From NCBI GenBank assembly GCA_013399695.1, contig VXAU01003747.1, positions 124,001-188,000 on the forward strand: a stretch of DNA of 64,000 bases, given 5' to 3'. Source of the DNA: Formicarius rufipectus (Eukaryota; Chordata; Aves; Passeriformes; Formicariidae). The notes beneath the pieces were generated by a model. That model made no database searches. It was not told the DNA's origin and saw only the letters and a program-made list of their open reading frames with translations. The translations under genes were made by a program, and so were the position numbers. Every line of letters starts with the position of its first letter. Within the stretch, counting starts at the first letter, position 1. Shown one piece after another: positions 1 through 13,620 of the stretch.

Positions 1-3000
1 GCTCTTTGCTTTCCAAGACACCTGTACACTAGTGCTTGCATTGTCAGTTGCCTGTTGCATCATGTTGGTCCACTCACTGCTCCAGTTCTGCCATTCTGTG
101 AGCTACCTGGCTGAGGACCTGTTGCTTACAGTGCACTTACATGATCAATAGTGTAACAGGGCCTTGATATTGATTCGAGCTGCCAGCTACTACACTCAAG
201 TACATCTTAACAGCAATAATCAGAACAAATAAGAAATCCTACAATGGGGTTTACAGTGCAGGGAAGGCTTTCTCTGTATTATGCACTGTGTCAGCATCAG
301 TGCAGTAACCAACAGCACTTAGACGTGCAGAAGGAACACATTCATTAACCAGATCCCACTTGATGCTGTTGTTCTTTTTACTGTAATCACAACCTAATGA
401 TACTGAGTATTTTAGAACATGTTACTGGGAAGAACAACCAATCAACAAATAATGCAACTGTTCTGACTCTCAGTGGAAAACTGCTCCTGTGTCACAACAG
501 AACTGCAAGCACTAGTAATGCAATGGATTCAATTGCACCTCCTTGCTGCACTAGTACTGCAGAGTGCTCCTTCTGTGGGTGGTGGGTAATTTCTTATTGA
601 ACCTTACAGCAATCTGCAGATTTCCCACAGGTGCAGGCAGACACAGGCATTTTGCAAAAGGGAAAAAACCAAACAACTATGCTTGTGCTTAAAGATATGT
701 TAAGGAAGTCAGACTTTTAGAGAGCTTGTGATGCATTAGCTTATTAGTAAATAATACATTTTTCTCTGCAAATCTTTTCCAAGGGAGAGAAAGCTGATGA
801 ACCCATTGCTTAAGACATATAAACAACAAACCAACAACCTATATGGAGAAACATGCACTTATCTAACAGAACTAAGGAATGAAATAGACAGCTGGACCCC
901 AGTTCAGTCATACAATTAAGCTTTATAGTATCAGCACTTATCTCCCACAATTTCCTCTTTGACTGGCATATTAAATGAAGTTGAAAATTGCTTCCTAAAA
1001 CCAATAAATAATCAAGACAGTGTTAGGGACAGAGTATTTCCTTTTGGTTCTAGCTAAACAACTCTCATTTTGCACAGTCAAGTTTTCTCAAGACTTCTGA
1101 TTCAATCTTTAGGACAATACATACAGAAGCATGACTGAGGAAGTGTATTAACCCATATTTACACTAAGGCCTTGATATAAAATTCTTAGCCACAATAATG
1201 CTGTTCCTGGCACGCATTAGGCACAGTGCAGACCAATGTGTCCTTGGGATATGGATCTCCGTCCTTAAATGGCTTGTACAAGCACTTGGAACTTCATATC
1301 CATTCCAGAGCTCAGTACTGGCTATCTACCCAGGCACTACAAATGAGTTTTCCAGAACAGATTAAATCCTGTTTTGAATAAAAAGGATCAGGGGAATTGG
1401 TGAAGCCAAACAAGCTGTTGTGCAGATGTAGGAACACACAAACCTCACCAACATGGTGTTAGTGCAGATGCCAGAGTCCCCCAGTGCACAGGGTTGGTAA
1501 GGATGGTGTATCCGCAGTGGCAAGCAGAATTTTCCAAGGTGATATGCCATCTCTTCCCAAACAGTAAGTTTAAAACAAATTTGGATGTGTCTATATGATC
1601 TCGGAGAAAAAAGCAGAAGTGGTATACTGAGACGCCAAGTAGCTTACTGGGCCTATGGTAGGTGCTCCAGAAAAATACAAGTCCCTCGGAAAGAAACCAC
1701 AAGTAGTTGTGCTGTTTCAGGGATAGTTTCCCAGCATCAGTAGCACCAAGCCTATGTGGTGTGGCAGAGATACTTATCAGCATGAACTAAAGAGCATGCA
1801 AATGCACTACAAAATGTTGCAGGCAGCTGAAGTAAGATTTTGAGAAGACTCATGACAGCCTTACAGTCAGACACCCTTTTCTTTGTTAATGTAGCAGTAT
1901 TCTTAGAAATGTTCATTTTATCGTGCTAAGTGCTCACTGCTTGCAAACACCCACCTGTCAGCTTTACCAGAGACAGTCCTTATTCAAATTTGTCCTTGTT
2001 AAAGAAGAAATGCCTACCTCAAGTTACTTGCGTGTGGATTCTACATTTTCACAGTGGGCCCTTTGAGGCTGTGCAAAACTTCTGGCTCAGAAAAGATTTG
2101 ACTTACCTCAAGATGTGCGCCAGCCAGAGCTTGACTTAATCACATTTATCCTTCCTGTATCTTTGCACCTCTACAACTTTAAGCCTTTCTTAACTGAATT
2201 CCTTTGGGAAACATTAATTCATTCATGCTTTTGATCATTTTCTCCTGCCTGCTTCCCCTCTCACCAGCCCTGGAAGATGCTACACCTCTCAGCTGAGAAT
2301 CTGGGTGGTGTGAATCCAGGTGCATCTAGCCCTGTGGTGTGATTCAAGGAGTTTCTGGAACCCAGATATCTTTAATCATGCAGAATAATACTCTCCTTCC
2401 AGTGGGGGTGGGGGACCCAAGACTAGCAATTTAAAAGCAAATACTATGATTTAATTCTCTTCACTTAAAAGATAAATTTAAAAATGACATGATCTTCTAG
2501 AATTCACTCCCACATGATTCTAAAACTCTTGGAGGCTGCAAAATGCAATATACACCCACAAGGGATATTTGAAAGATAAGGAAATAAGTTCTGCCATCAG
2601 GCAACGTAGACAGATTCCAGAAACCATTAAAAGTTTTGTCAATCCATTCTGCAAACAGACACCCTATATTGGCAGTTCTCTTTATCAAGTGCATTTCAGG
2701 AATAATAAAGTGGTAAAATACTAGATTGTATGTAAAGTGAATTGATCATGATGTCCGAGTGCCAATATAAGAAGCAAATAACCTGAAGTGGAAGATTTTT
2801 TTAATACCTCGGGAAACTCATAACATCATCTGTAACTGGAACTGAAGTGAGAAGAACAGCAAGTAAAATATGGTCCATTTTAGGTGCATATATTTAGCAG
2901 ATGGGATAATTAATCTTCAGAATCAGTATAGAGGAAAAAATTTGGGTGGGGTTATAGTTTGGTAGTATGGTTCTAAAGAGTGTTGCTCTTTAACACAGCA

Positions 3001-5788
3001 ACTGGAAAAACTTCAGATAGGAACAGCAGGACAGTGATGGATGCTGCACCGTGGATACCTGTGTGACATACCACGTCTGTGAATGACCAAAACAACCACT
3101 GCATCTGCAAAACAATTTTTGTTGCAGTTTGTGATAACCAGTTATGGTGAGATTAAGTGCCTCGCTAAGTTCTGTATCCCTCAAAACTGTGAGTTGACCT
3201 CATACACGATAGATTACTCACCTTCTGCTCTTCCTAGTTATCCCTCCTTCAGCTTCATTCATCTCCTCGAGGAGATAACTCCCCACTTCTACAATAACCA
3301 CAATCAATCCCAACCTGAGAATATGATGGAGCACCCTGAAAAATGCACCATAGACTCTGCCCAAAAGAGCTCTGCCTAACTAGACAACCGGATTAAGTGC
3401 CAGGGGAAATGCCAAGCAGAGAGGGCTTAAGGTAGCTTCCTCAGACTTACGCAACAGAGCAAAATGGTAGGTTCTGACCCATTTGTTTTTAGCTTCACTT
3501 CTCGTCCATCAGAGAAACATTTCTTGATAAAAAGCTCTTTTAAAATTATTTTAGTATAAAGACTTAACTAGGGACAATAGAAACAGATGCAGTTCTGACA
3601 GCTTATCTTAGCTGACAATCTGACCTGTTCATCTCCTGTAGCATGGGTAATCAATTTTCCCCACATCAAAATGTGTTGGCAGTTAATAGAGGCAACTCCT
3701 TTTTTTGTTAATTAAGAATGAAGTGTATCACAGATCATAATTATTTTTGAAAAATGCCTATGATAATTCAGCATGTGAACAGACAGGACATTTCTTCATC
3801 ATTTTAAGAAAAAAAATAGAGTTTGTGTTCTTGGAAAAAACCTTCTATCTTCTAAGATTTTAAAAGCAAAACCAGAGAAGATCAGATTCAACAACAGTCT
3901 GGTATTTTAGGAGAGATGACTAAAAAGGACCTTTTTTTTTCTTTAATTCATTAAAATCTGCCCTGTGACCCTGTCTTAGTACACCAAGCCCCAGAGTGCA
4001 GAAGTAGTATAATAATTGGGTTGTGTGCGCAGCAGATGCTTTTTAATGAATTCATGATGCACGTATTTCACTGCAGCCAGAGAAGGAATGTGCTGCTTCA
4101 ACGCATTCTGGCATTTTTGTTTCTAACCTCTTCTAGGTATTTACAAAAGTACATAACAAGGGGCTATATTTGCCAGAGGACAAAATAGGTGCAACCTTTC
4201 CTGTATTTCATGGTTTTTGTTAAGAGTTTGCTCTTCAAGGAAACCAGGCAACTGTATGAAAATAGCCTCATCCCTCTCAACCTGCATCCTGCTTACTGCA
4301 GTGTTGAGCTCCAGCTAGCTGAAACAAATACCTCTTTGTTCATCTGCTTAATCCCCAAAGGGCAGCAACCAGGTCAAGATTAACAGGCACTCCCAGCTCC
4401 CTACTACTATTTTTTATTTTTTTCATATGACCTTTAAAAGCAGATCAACATTACACAGGGTACTCCTAGAACAAAATCTGAAAACGTACACATAAACAGA
4501 GCCCATGCTCCCAATCCATGCCCCAACACACAGATCTCCCTCTGGAGCTACACAGACCACTTGAATAACAACAAGCCCTTCAGACTGCCAGGCAGATGGT
4601 CTTATCTGCTTTAACTTCTCCAGGAAAGGAGAAGCACTAAAGAATGCATCAGACTGCCAAAAAGCCAACCTAAAAAAAGGGAACTTCTCTGGAAATGGTC
4701 ACACATCTAACACTGGTTAGACAGAACTGTCTGGATTTCTCCATTTAGTCTACACTACTAATGACTCTGGCAATATATTTATAGCACTGTAATCAGTAAG
4801 CATCCTCCAGCTCTGCATGAATCTAGAGCTTATTAATTTCTAAATGTTTGTAATAGTAGATTACCTTTTTACTCCCCTAGGTCTAATTCTTGAGGTGAAA
4901 ATTTGTTACAGAAATCACTTGCACAGTAATGTAGGTTCATCAACAATTTGCATTTGCTAACGAGTTTAACAGACCACAGTGATTGCTGTCCAGAATTCTT
5001 CTAAGAGGCAAAGCAAACATCTAAATTATAACTTTATAACATCTGCTTCCTCTAGGGGAGGATTTGTATGAGGTTTGACAGATGCAAGAGCTCTGAAGAA
5101 TGGCTGTTACAAATGAGCCAGCAAGCAGAATCTTGGAAAATGCAGCCAATCTCAGCTTATTGAAATGAGCTCCAACCCGAGGCAGAAATAACACACAGCT
5201 GTTCCTTCTGACTGCTGTTTAGGAGAAAAATGGTATCTTGTGATGGTATTAATAGATCTCATTTTCAAGGTGGTATGCAGAATAGAACCCACCATTTCAT
5301 CATATTTGATGTTATTTAGAGTGTATTAAACTAAACAAAACACCCAAACTAAAAACCACAAGCTAGCCAGTGTAGCAATGATAGTGCTGAATAAAACAAT
5401 CAACGACTAGACAAGTACATACGCTAGCTTTTCACTCAAGTCATGATTTTGAGCATACCACACTAGGAGCTTTTAGGGTCATACTGTCTTCAGAGAAGTG
5501 AACAACAGTCCTATGACTACAACAATTCAACACAATTCTAACTTACAGTGAATTTTATTGACTAAGCCAAACACAAAGAAAATTGGATGTAACATATCAG
5601 CCATCTCTTTAAACAACAATTTTAAATATGCCTCTATAGCCTATTCCCAAGACATTCCTCTGAGTCAAGAAATAGCTTCCTTCTGGAAAGACTGAAGGAA
5701 AGAGGAAATCCTATGCTTACCACAAATCCTGCAAAATAGGAAAAAACCTAGAAATTAGATACCTTTTTAAAATTTGTTGAGGTGGTAG
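1..5788. other. Unique AT-rich non-coding sequence
   Basis: No gene, RNA gene or transposon is recognisable here on either strand. Open frames are short and have neither protein-like composition nor convincing splice sites. Small items seen are a perfect 16-bp palindrome (3261-3276), a short G-rich patch near 2402-2414, and a few A or T runs of 8-9 bases. The segment is consistent with intron or intergenic DNA of a bird. Confidence 0.7.
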
Positions 5789-5883
5789 TTTTTGGGTTTG
5801 TTTTTTGTTTGTTTCGGTTTTGTTTGGTTGTTTGTTTTTTGTTTCTTTTTTGTTTGTTTGTTTGTTTTTCCTTTGTTTTCTTT
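5789..5883. repeat. GTTT-rich low-complexity tract
   Basis: About 95 bases of T runs interrupted by single, double or triple G, including three to four perfect TTTG units in a row near 5850-5866. On the other strand it reads as (CAAA)n. Open frames crossing it on both strands are artefacts of the simple sequence. It could be a decayed microsatellite or a degenerate poly-A tail of an old insertion; no insertion body is recognisable beside it. Confidence 0.85.
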
Positions 5884-8800
5884 AAGAGAACTAGTGAGAA
5901 GATGTAACAGGGCTTCTGTCTGTTACTACATCCTATCAAACAAACACCACGATCAGAAACAACAGTGCCAATAAGGCTTACAGCTGGGAAAGGAAACAGG
6001 AAGAGCAGACACTTCTTACGGCCAAAGAAGCTCCATGAAGTCAGCGACAGGCAACCTGCTGCCATGGACTGGTTGCCTTAATTAATGCTGCACAGGATCT
6101 CCTCTCAAATCCTTGCAGTTTCATTACTGTTTTGGGCCATGGGAGGACAAGCAGCTGGGACTTGGGCTGCTCTCTGCAGGACTACATCTCCAAGGCCAGC
6201 TGTTGACTCCTTTCCTGGAAGAGATGGACCAGGTCTGGACAAATCTGTTTTATAAGTCTCCTGTCAAAAGGCGAGCTGAGTAACTTCCTCAGACAGCAGG
6301 AATGAGGTTATATGCTGGCTGTGTGTTGAGCTGTGAGTTTTAACACTGCTGCTGGTTTGGGGAAGGGAGTTTGACCACATAACTGCTTTTCCCCTGTGTG
6401 GGAGAGCTTGCCCATACAATTGCTTCCATTCAGTTTTGGGTCAAGTTGTGCACAAATCACATGCAGGCTGTCCAAATCACATGCAGGGTATAAAACCACA
6501 ACCACATCTGTTTCTCATACAGCAGTTCCACACAGCTCTGCACCCTTCTGGCTTCACAGTCCATAATCTCTATTAAATTTAGTCTGTATCTGACAGGATA
6601 AATTCTAATTAGCATGTTGTGCTTTGCCCTCTGAGATCCCATAGGGAATAACATACATTACTTGCCAACCTAAATGGCACTTTTCCTCGTGCCCAACTTC
6701 TGGCACACAGAGAAACAAAGGCCAACTATCCTGCAAAAGGGAGCGGCAGCGCAATTTGCAGAATTTGATGGCTATAAGTGGTGAATAACATTCATCAGTG
6801 CCCAAACTGACAGCATGCTTATCAGATGCCAAACTGAACAAAAGTTTGATGGGCTCACAGCACCAGTGCAGTATGCCAGGCAATGCTGCTGTTGATCCAG
6901 TATATGTTGGTACAAACATGGTGCCCACAGGAATTGCCTACCATCTAGCCTGAAGAGAGAATAAAATTTGCTACTATTTAGAATAATCCAGTACCTGTTT
7001 TGAATTTCTTCATTTTGCTCAGTTTCCCTTAAGATACCTTTACGAAAATGGCTTGAAATGCAGGATAAATATTTAACTCCCTTGTTTCACAGTTGCACCA
7101 TCACAGAGGAATAAACTTTAATACAGTTGTAAAGCTCACACTGCTGTATAGAGGCACTGAACATACAATTTGTGTGCCAAGGCTGAGGTATATAATCACA
7201 TACCCACAGTGAGTTCCAGGTGATGTGCAGAATACACAAGGTCTGAATGAACAGTACCCGCATTACACAGCTGATACAGTACTTCAGGATACAGAGGCAA
7301 GTTGCTTAAACACTTTATCATTAAGACTCTCTTTCCAATCACCTACCATTTACAGCCTTGAGCTGTTGAAGCAGAAAGCAAACAGCCCATTGTGAAATCC
7401 ATGTGGAGCTCAGACTGCTTATCATTAGGATGAAGGCTTGACTCAAAGGCTATATGCTACAAGCTGAATCACTGATCTTCACTACTACTGAATAGCACTC
7501 CTCAAACACGGGGAGACTTGACAAGTCAAGGATCCACAGAACCATTCTAAATAAGCAGTCATACAACTCATCCAAAAAATAAAGGTACTTTCCATTAGAG
7601 TATCTTATCCCTCACAAGTTATCAAGCATTCCCTGAGAAAATTATTGTCCAAGATGCTCACAGACAGCAGATTGCAAGGAGACACAGAAAGAACCTGCAG
7701 ATGAGGTTTTATTTTTCCAAAGTATTCTGAGAACTTCTCTTTAACTATATACCATGGTACCTTTCCCCAAAAGAAAGGCTTTATACACTTGTTACTGGAA
7801 CTGAAATCACCCATGACCACGGCAGCAATTCAGAAGTGAAATCCTTGCTGCAAAAGTGCACTACATGCAAAAGTCAGCATTTTACACCTACTTTAGGGGG
7901 TAATGGACTTCCTAAACCCAAAATTGAACTCCTAAATTAATTCTTGAGCAGTTAAATTTTCTAGAGGAATGAGTGTCAGCACATTCTGGGGGAGTTCATC
8001 TCCAAGTAGTAAAGCACAGAAGTCCAAAGATGGAGTAGAGACAACTCCTGCATTATCTACATTGTAGTAGAAAGTTGTTGCCTCTGTATCAGATACCCCA
8101 GAGGTAGACAGTCATATGGAGCTGATTCTGAAGTGGGAACATATAAGTGAGAAGGCTGCAAGCTCTTGGGGAAATGTAGAGTTACATACAGCATGGACTG
8201 GAAGGACAGATGGTTTTCTTGCATCATGAGCATTTCTGAAGTACAGAGCCACTCCTCCTTCTCCTTCCTCTAATCCACCAAAAGGCAAAATTTTGCTTTG
8301 AGGAGAAGAGCTTAATATCTGAGCAAAAGATATCAGACCTCACATTTAATTTTGTTTTCCCAGAGTACAGCAAAAATGAAGGGTTTAACAAGAAGATGAG
8401 GAAAAGCAGCACTGCAACATCTGGTTCCCAGTCCTACAGCTAACTCTCAGATGCAGGAAGCAGAAGCCTCCTGCAGAGATACATAAGGATCTGTATGTTA
8501 CCACTGGCTTTTTATTTTTCAATTATTCTATAAATAAGAGGAAAACAAGAATTTAGCACTAGCAGAGAATGGTTTTTTTTTCCTGACTATAGTAATGTAA
8601 TCTGTAGAATGGACAATTATTGCTACCTGCATTTAGAGCCAACATCATTTAATCAACAAGAATCTGATAAGAATGATCCAGAAAGGTTTTCTTTCTCTGC
8701 TCCCCTCCCCACTCAGTTTGATATAAAGAGCAACATCAAAGTATGCACTGTTGATGTTACCTAGAGACAATGCAGTACAGTGAACATACAGCAACTTCAA

Positions 8801-11800
8801 CTGCATGATGAACCAGAAAAAGACAAACACTTCAATAATATCAGGAGATAAATCACTTCCAAAACAGTTGTAACAGGACAGAAAAGGGAAAAGCTGCTAA
8901 GAGGAACTGATTAATATTAGCACCCTTAGTGCTGAGTGACTGGGAAGATCCTGAAAACATTAAGAGAAGATGTTGAACTGTATCACTTCTCAGGTCATGT
9001 ACAAAGAGAAATGAAAATACTAATTCAGAATGTTTGCCCCAGGATGGTGATAGTTGTTTCAGATCCACAGATACAAGTCTCGGGGGCATCTGAGTCTTTT
9101 GCTCTGTAGTTCAAATCAATGGTTGGGAAACAGTGCTCAGATGTTCTCCGCTCAGCGATTAAAGGATTAACAGAGCAGGGTAGCAGCTTTCAATCTCTGA
9201 AAAGTTCTGAATTTGTATTTGTACATGCTGAGCTTTTAGGGCTGCCCAAGCAGGAGATCATTTGAATAGGATTTTCAAAAGCATACAGAACATACCTAGT
9301 TCCTTTCCATAGTATAAAGTAAATGAAAAACACACATTTCCTGAAATTAAATCTTGATCCTCCAATAAACTCAAGGAGAGAATAGACCTCTTCACCAATG
9401 CATGGTGGGGATGAGGGCTTAGGAGGTAAAGCTGAAACACAAGGAGTTCTGAGAAAGTTTTATTATCATCTGCAGGGCCCAGAGATGAGAAACAGAAGTG
9501 TTAGAATTTCACCAGCAACTGCTGTCATCAAGATTTCCTGAGTGTTCAAACTTGAAAATAGTCTTAAATTAGTGATTGGATGGATTAGATACTGGATTAT
9601 CAAGTATTTGAAATCTGGTTTTGAAAGAAAGATTTACACTGTGTTTGAAATGCATCTTGAGTAAACCATCTCTCTCTTGTTGAAGCCGTAACAATAATGT
9701 CCATAATTGACATAGCTTAATTTTCTATGTGGCTCGCATGCTTTTCAACACAGGAACTGCCAGAATACATTAAGCCTGTTCTACACTCATCAAGTGTCCT
9801 GAACCTCTTCACAGCAGCACAGGCTGCTTCATAGGTAAAGCACAAAAACAACATGATTGACAGCATAGAACAATCCATTTATAGGGGATGCATCTCTGCA
9901 GCACTTTCAGCTCCTCCACCTCCCAAAGCTTCTCAGTGAAGAGCAGCCATACAGATAGTAATTTTCTCATTATCCATAAAGCTTCCTCAGCTTTTTTGCT
10001 CATAGTGCCTAGCATGTCAGCAGTCCCCTGCAAAGGCACAGTCCCTGTTTCCATCACACTTGCCCAATTTCAAAGATCTCAATCTTCTGATCTGCTTTCT
10101 TTGTAGACCTGGTATTTTTGCCTGATAGGCAGATTGAACTGTATTTTCTATTTTAAATGTAAAGCCAATTAAGCAGTGGCAGATCAAACCAATCAACTGG
10201 CAGTTCTTCTGCTAAATATGTTAACTATGAAGCTCTCCTCCTATTCTTAAGCTCCATCAACACTTGACACCATCTTAAGAGCTTGATGTTACCTGGAAAA
10301 TCCTTATAAATTTATTTTCTCATAATAAATTAAGGTAGAAGGTTTCTATCCAGGCTCTCAAATCACTTTAATGCTTATTATTTTATATCAGCTCTTGTTT
10401 CTGTCACTGTTATTCAGTCATTCTCTGGAAAAGTTCACTGAACTTCCTTCAGAGGCATGTTTCTGCTGGAGGCAAACACAGGCAAATACCTGGAAGCAGA
10501 AAAGCCTTCTTCAGTGCTAATGGTCTCCTTGCCAGTTTGGAGTGATGACAGCTAGAAGGTAAAGAAGCTGAGATATAGGAGGAGAGATCAGACACAGCCG
10601 CACAGATAATGAGATCAGCAGGTACCTCAGGCAGCACAACCTTCCCTAACTGGCATATCATGCCAGATCTTGTGGTAAGAAAGTTGAGCATACAGATTCA
10701 CAAGTGACACACCACATCTGGTAGTGTCCTCTACATCCAGAGGAGATAGGGAGTCACCACACCACTGCAATGCATGAAGCAATGTGGGTTTTTAGCAGGA
10801 ATAAAACTCTATTCTGTAATTCCATATGTGACAGAATAAAGAGTCATAATTGAAGTTTGATAGTTTAGACAAGAAATACAGTACCTACTAATGGTGTGAG
10901 GACCACAGGTCTCCAGTGTGTTCTCCAGCACCTTAGCTCTACCATAAAGAGCATGAAAAAAGAGAGAACTATCTTCTGATCAAATTTGAAACAATTATGA
11001 GCTTTTATAGTTATCATTATTACAGTATTTTACATGCTTGAATAGCTATTTCCTCACGCACCAAAAACACACACATCCATGAAACTGGAAGGCTGAACAG
11101 CAATGCAAAGCACCATCAAGATGTGCATTACTCCAGACTGAGTTTTGCTGGCAATAGTTGCCTATCTACAAGTCTGAAGGCTTGCTGCACTTGCATTCTG
11201 ACTGCTTGGGCAAGGACCCTATTGGATGCCAGGTGGCCACTGAGCCAGGCTCCCAGCTTGTTGCAGCCCTGACTCCCTGCCTAGCCCCAGCAATGGAAGA
11301 TCTGCACTTCCAATCCTTCCAGGCCAGAAGTGTATGCATGCATATACACATTTGCCTCAGAAATGGGATAGTTTAAAATTTCTTAAAAAAAACCAGATAG
11401 AGCACATGCTTCTGAAGAGATGAAAGGCACAACCAGATAGTGCATGGATACTTCAAGCAAAATTATTTTAAATGCTCAGAGCTGTTGCTCGCAGTTCTGC
11501 ACCATTCCTTCACCATTAACAAATGCATCGCTGAGCTTGTATGCTATTTGGTTAACACTGGATCCACAGCACAGAAATTGAAATTAGACTCGTAGTTTGA
11601 GGAGAGAAGAAAAATACTAATTTTGTAAGCTAAAGTTATGCCAGCCACACAAAGCTGTTAAGCACTGTGGATCTCCAAAGTGGTGCTTTTGGCACGAATG
11701 CAAATAAATGTAAACTAAGTAAAGACTGTATGAAAACAGCATGATGAAATTTAAATACCAGTAAATAATGTTTTCGCTCAACAGGAATTTAATTTAGAAG

Positions 11801-12739
11801 ATACTGTTTAAGTTACTAACTGCTGTAGCATTTGCAACTAGACAAAGAAGATAATTTATGGGCGTTTTTCTTCATGGGCCAGAATATGTTTGTAAATATA
11901 AATACTATTGACATTTTGCTACTACAAAGAATCTGCTATCACCACATAATCATCAAAATAATACACAAAGTAGCATATATGCAAGTGCATGATAGTGGGC
12001 AGTGTTACCTTTAGCAACATAAGTTGAGACTTAGCCACAAACATCAGAAGTTATAGACATAACTGACGTGACTATAATAAATCTTTCCTACTGTATCTTA
12101 CAGTTGCTGATTCTTGATAGACCACATATTGTAGAAGATGATTTTTTAATCAGACTCAGAGATTTAGAGCTTTTCACTGACAGTGTGCTCTTAGCCCTTG
12201 GAAGGATGGGCAAGCATTGGTTAAATTAAAACACTGCTTCTAAGAGGAAATGAATACAAAAATATTTCTATTCAACTAGTTCATATGTGGCTTTAAAATA
12301 AAAATTGTGCTAGGAAATAATATCACTGAACAACAACAGATGAGGTGTGAGACTTTGCACTGCCTGAAACAAGAAAGGTGATGTACTGCCATCTGCTCCT
12401 GACCTCAGTGCCCTTGTCCCACTGGATTGGCACCATGACTTAAAAGGTGCATCCAGTGAATATGAGTCACTGACAGTACTTCCCTCACAACCACCCCACA
12501 ACCCTTTGAATCCTTTCTCTAGCTGTTGAAATGGGTTTTTCATGTAGGAAGGAATAAGCCAGTTCTCCACGTGTCTCCAGGCTGCCATCAGTCACAGGCT
12601 TCTCTAGAGAAATGAGGACAGAGGAAGACAGTCTATGTGGTTCCTGAATGCCTGGGGTCCTGAAAACAGATGCCTAGAGCTGTTTGCTACTGACTGCCTG
12701 TGTTTGCAACAGGCTTTAAAGTAGCCTTGAAGTCAGAGG
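5884..12739. other. Unique non-coding sequence
   Basis: No gene or known repeat is recognisable. Open frames of up to about 107 codons occur on the - strand (for example 6605-6928) but show no domain, codon bias or good splice sites. A 20-bp direct duplication lies at 6454-6487. The stretch just upstream of the CR1 element (12.3-12.7 kb) is slightly richer in GC and could hold an undetected, more diverged 5' part of that element. Confidence 0.65.
6454..6487. repeat. Short tandem duplication (20-bp unit)
   Basis: The unit beginning AAATCACATGCAGG starts at 6454 and again at 6474, directly adjacent. The first copy is 20 bases long, and the second matches for its first 14 bases before diverging. 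This looks like a small replication-slippage duplication. Confidence 0.8.
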
Positions 12740-13620
12740 CACTGGTTCTTGTGGGGGACTTTAGAAAGAATTGATGATAACTTTCTGAGACGTAGTGGGG
12801 GATCCCACAAGGAATGGTGTGGTGCTTGACCTCATACTAACAAACAGGCAAGGCCGTGTTGGAGATGTGAAGGCTGGGGGCAGCCTTGGCTGCAGTGACC
12901 ATGAGACTGTGGAGTGCAGTATCAGGTGAGAAAGAAGCATGTCACCAAGTAAGATTACAACCATGGACTTCAGGAGAGCTAACTTTAGCTTCTTCTTGGA
13001 AGAGTCTCATTGGAACAGGCCCTACAGGGAACAAGGGTCCAAGAGAGTTGGTTGATATTCAAGGATCACTTCCTCTAGGCTCAAGAAAGATATCCTGATG
13101 AGCAAGAAATTGGGCAAAGGGGACAAGAGACGTGTGCAGATGAATAAAGAGCTCCTGTAAGGAGAAAACACACAGGAGATGGAAGCAAGGTCAGGTCACT
13201 TGGAATGAATAGATAGAAGTTGTTAGAGCAAGTAGAAATGAGACAAGGAAGGCCAAGGCCCATCTAGAATTAAATCTGGCCAAGGATGTCAAAAGCAAGA
13301 AGGGGTTCTTCAAATACATTTATAACAAAAAGGGAAAACTAAGAATAATGTGGACCTGTTACTAAATGGATGGAGGACCCTGATAACGGTGAATGCAGAG
13401 AAGGCAGAGTTACTGAACACCTTCTTTGCTTTGGTCTTCACTGATAAGACCAGCTCTCGGGAATCTCTGATTTAGGAGATTAAAGAAATGTTGGAAGGGA
13501 GACTCTTACTTGGTTGAGGAGGTCTGGCTTAGAGAACACCTAGACAAACGTGGCAGTCACAAGAGCATGGGCCCTGACCCTTCCAACCTTCCCTATCCTG
13601 TCATTCTTCGATTCTGTGAA
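12740..13620 (+). mobile_element. CR1 LINE, 5'-truncated and internally deleted, + strand
   Basis: This is a dead CR1 non-LTR retrotransposon copy. Broken translation in the + sense gives the GDF box of the endonuclease (about 12754-12762), IDDNFL (about 12770), LDLILTN (from 12825) and GCSDHE (ending 12905), which marks the end of the apurinic-type endonuclease domain. The linker follows, with a stretch around 'gaaggccaaggcccatct' (about 13248) and FFALVFTDK (about 13420-13446). The frame shifts several times and contains stop codons. At about 13,570-13,580 the sequence jumps from the 'catgggccctga' segment just before the reverse transcriptase straight to the CR1 3' end ('cccttccaacc', then octamer-like repeats ending 13620), so the whole RT domain is missing. 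The 5' boundary is approximate. It cannot encode a working protein. Confidence 0.88.

Noticed and set aside
5748..6065. 105-codon - strand open frame rich in Lys, Gln, Asn and Thr
   Set aside because: Much of it is translation of the GTTT/CAAA low-complexity tract; no protein family.
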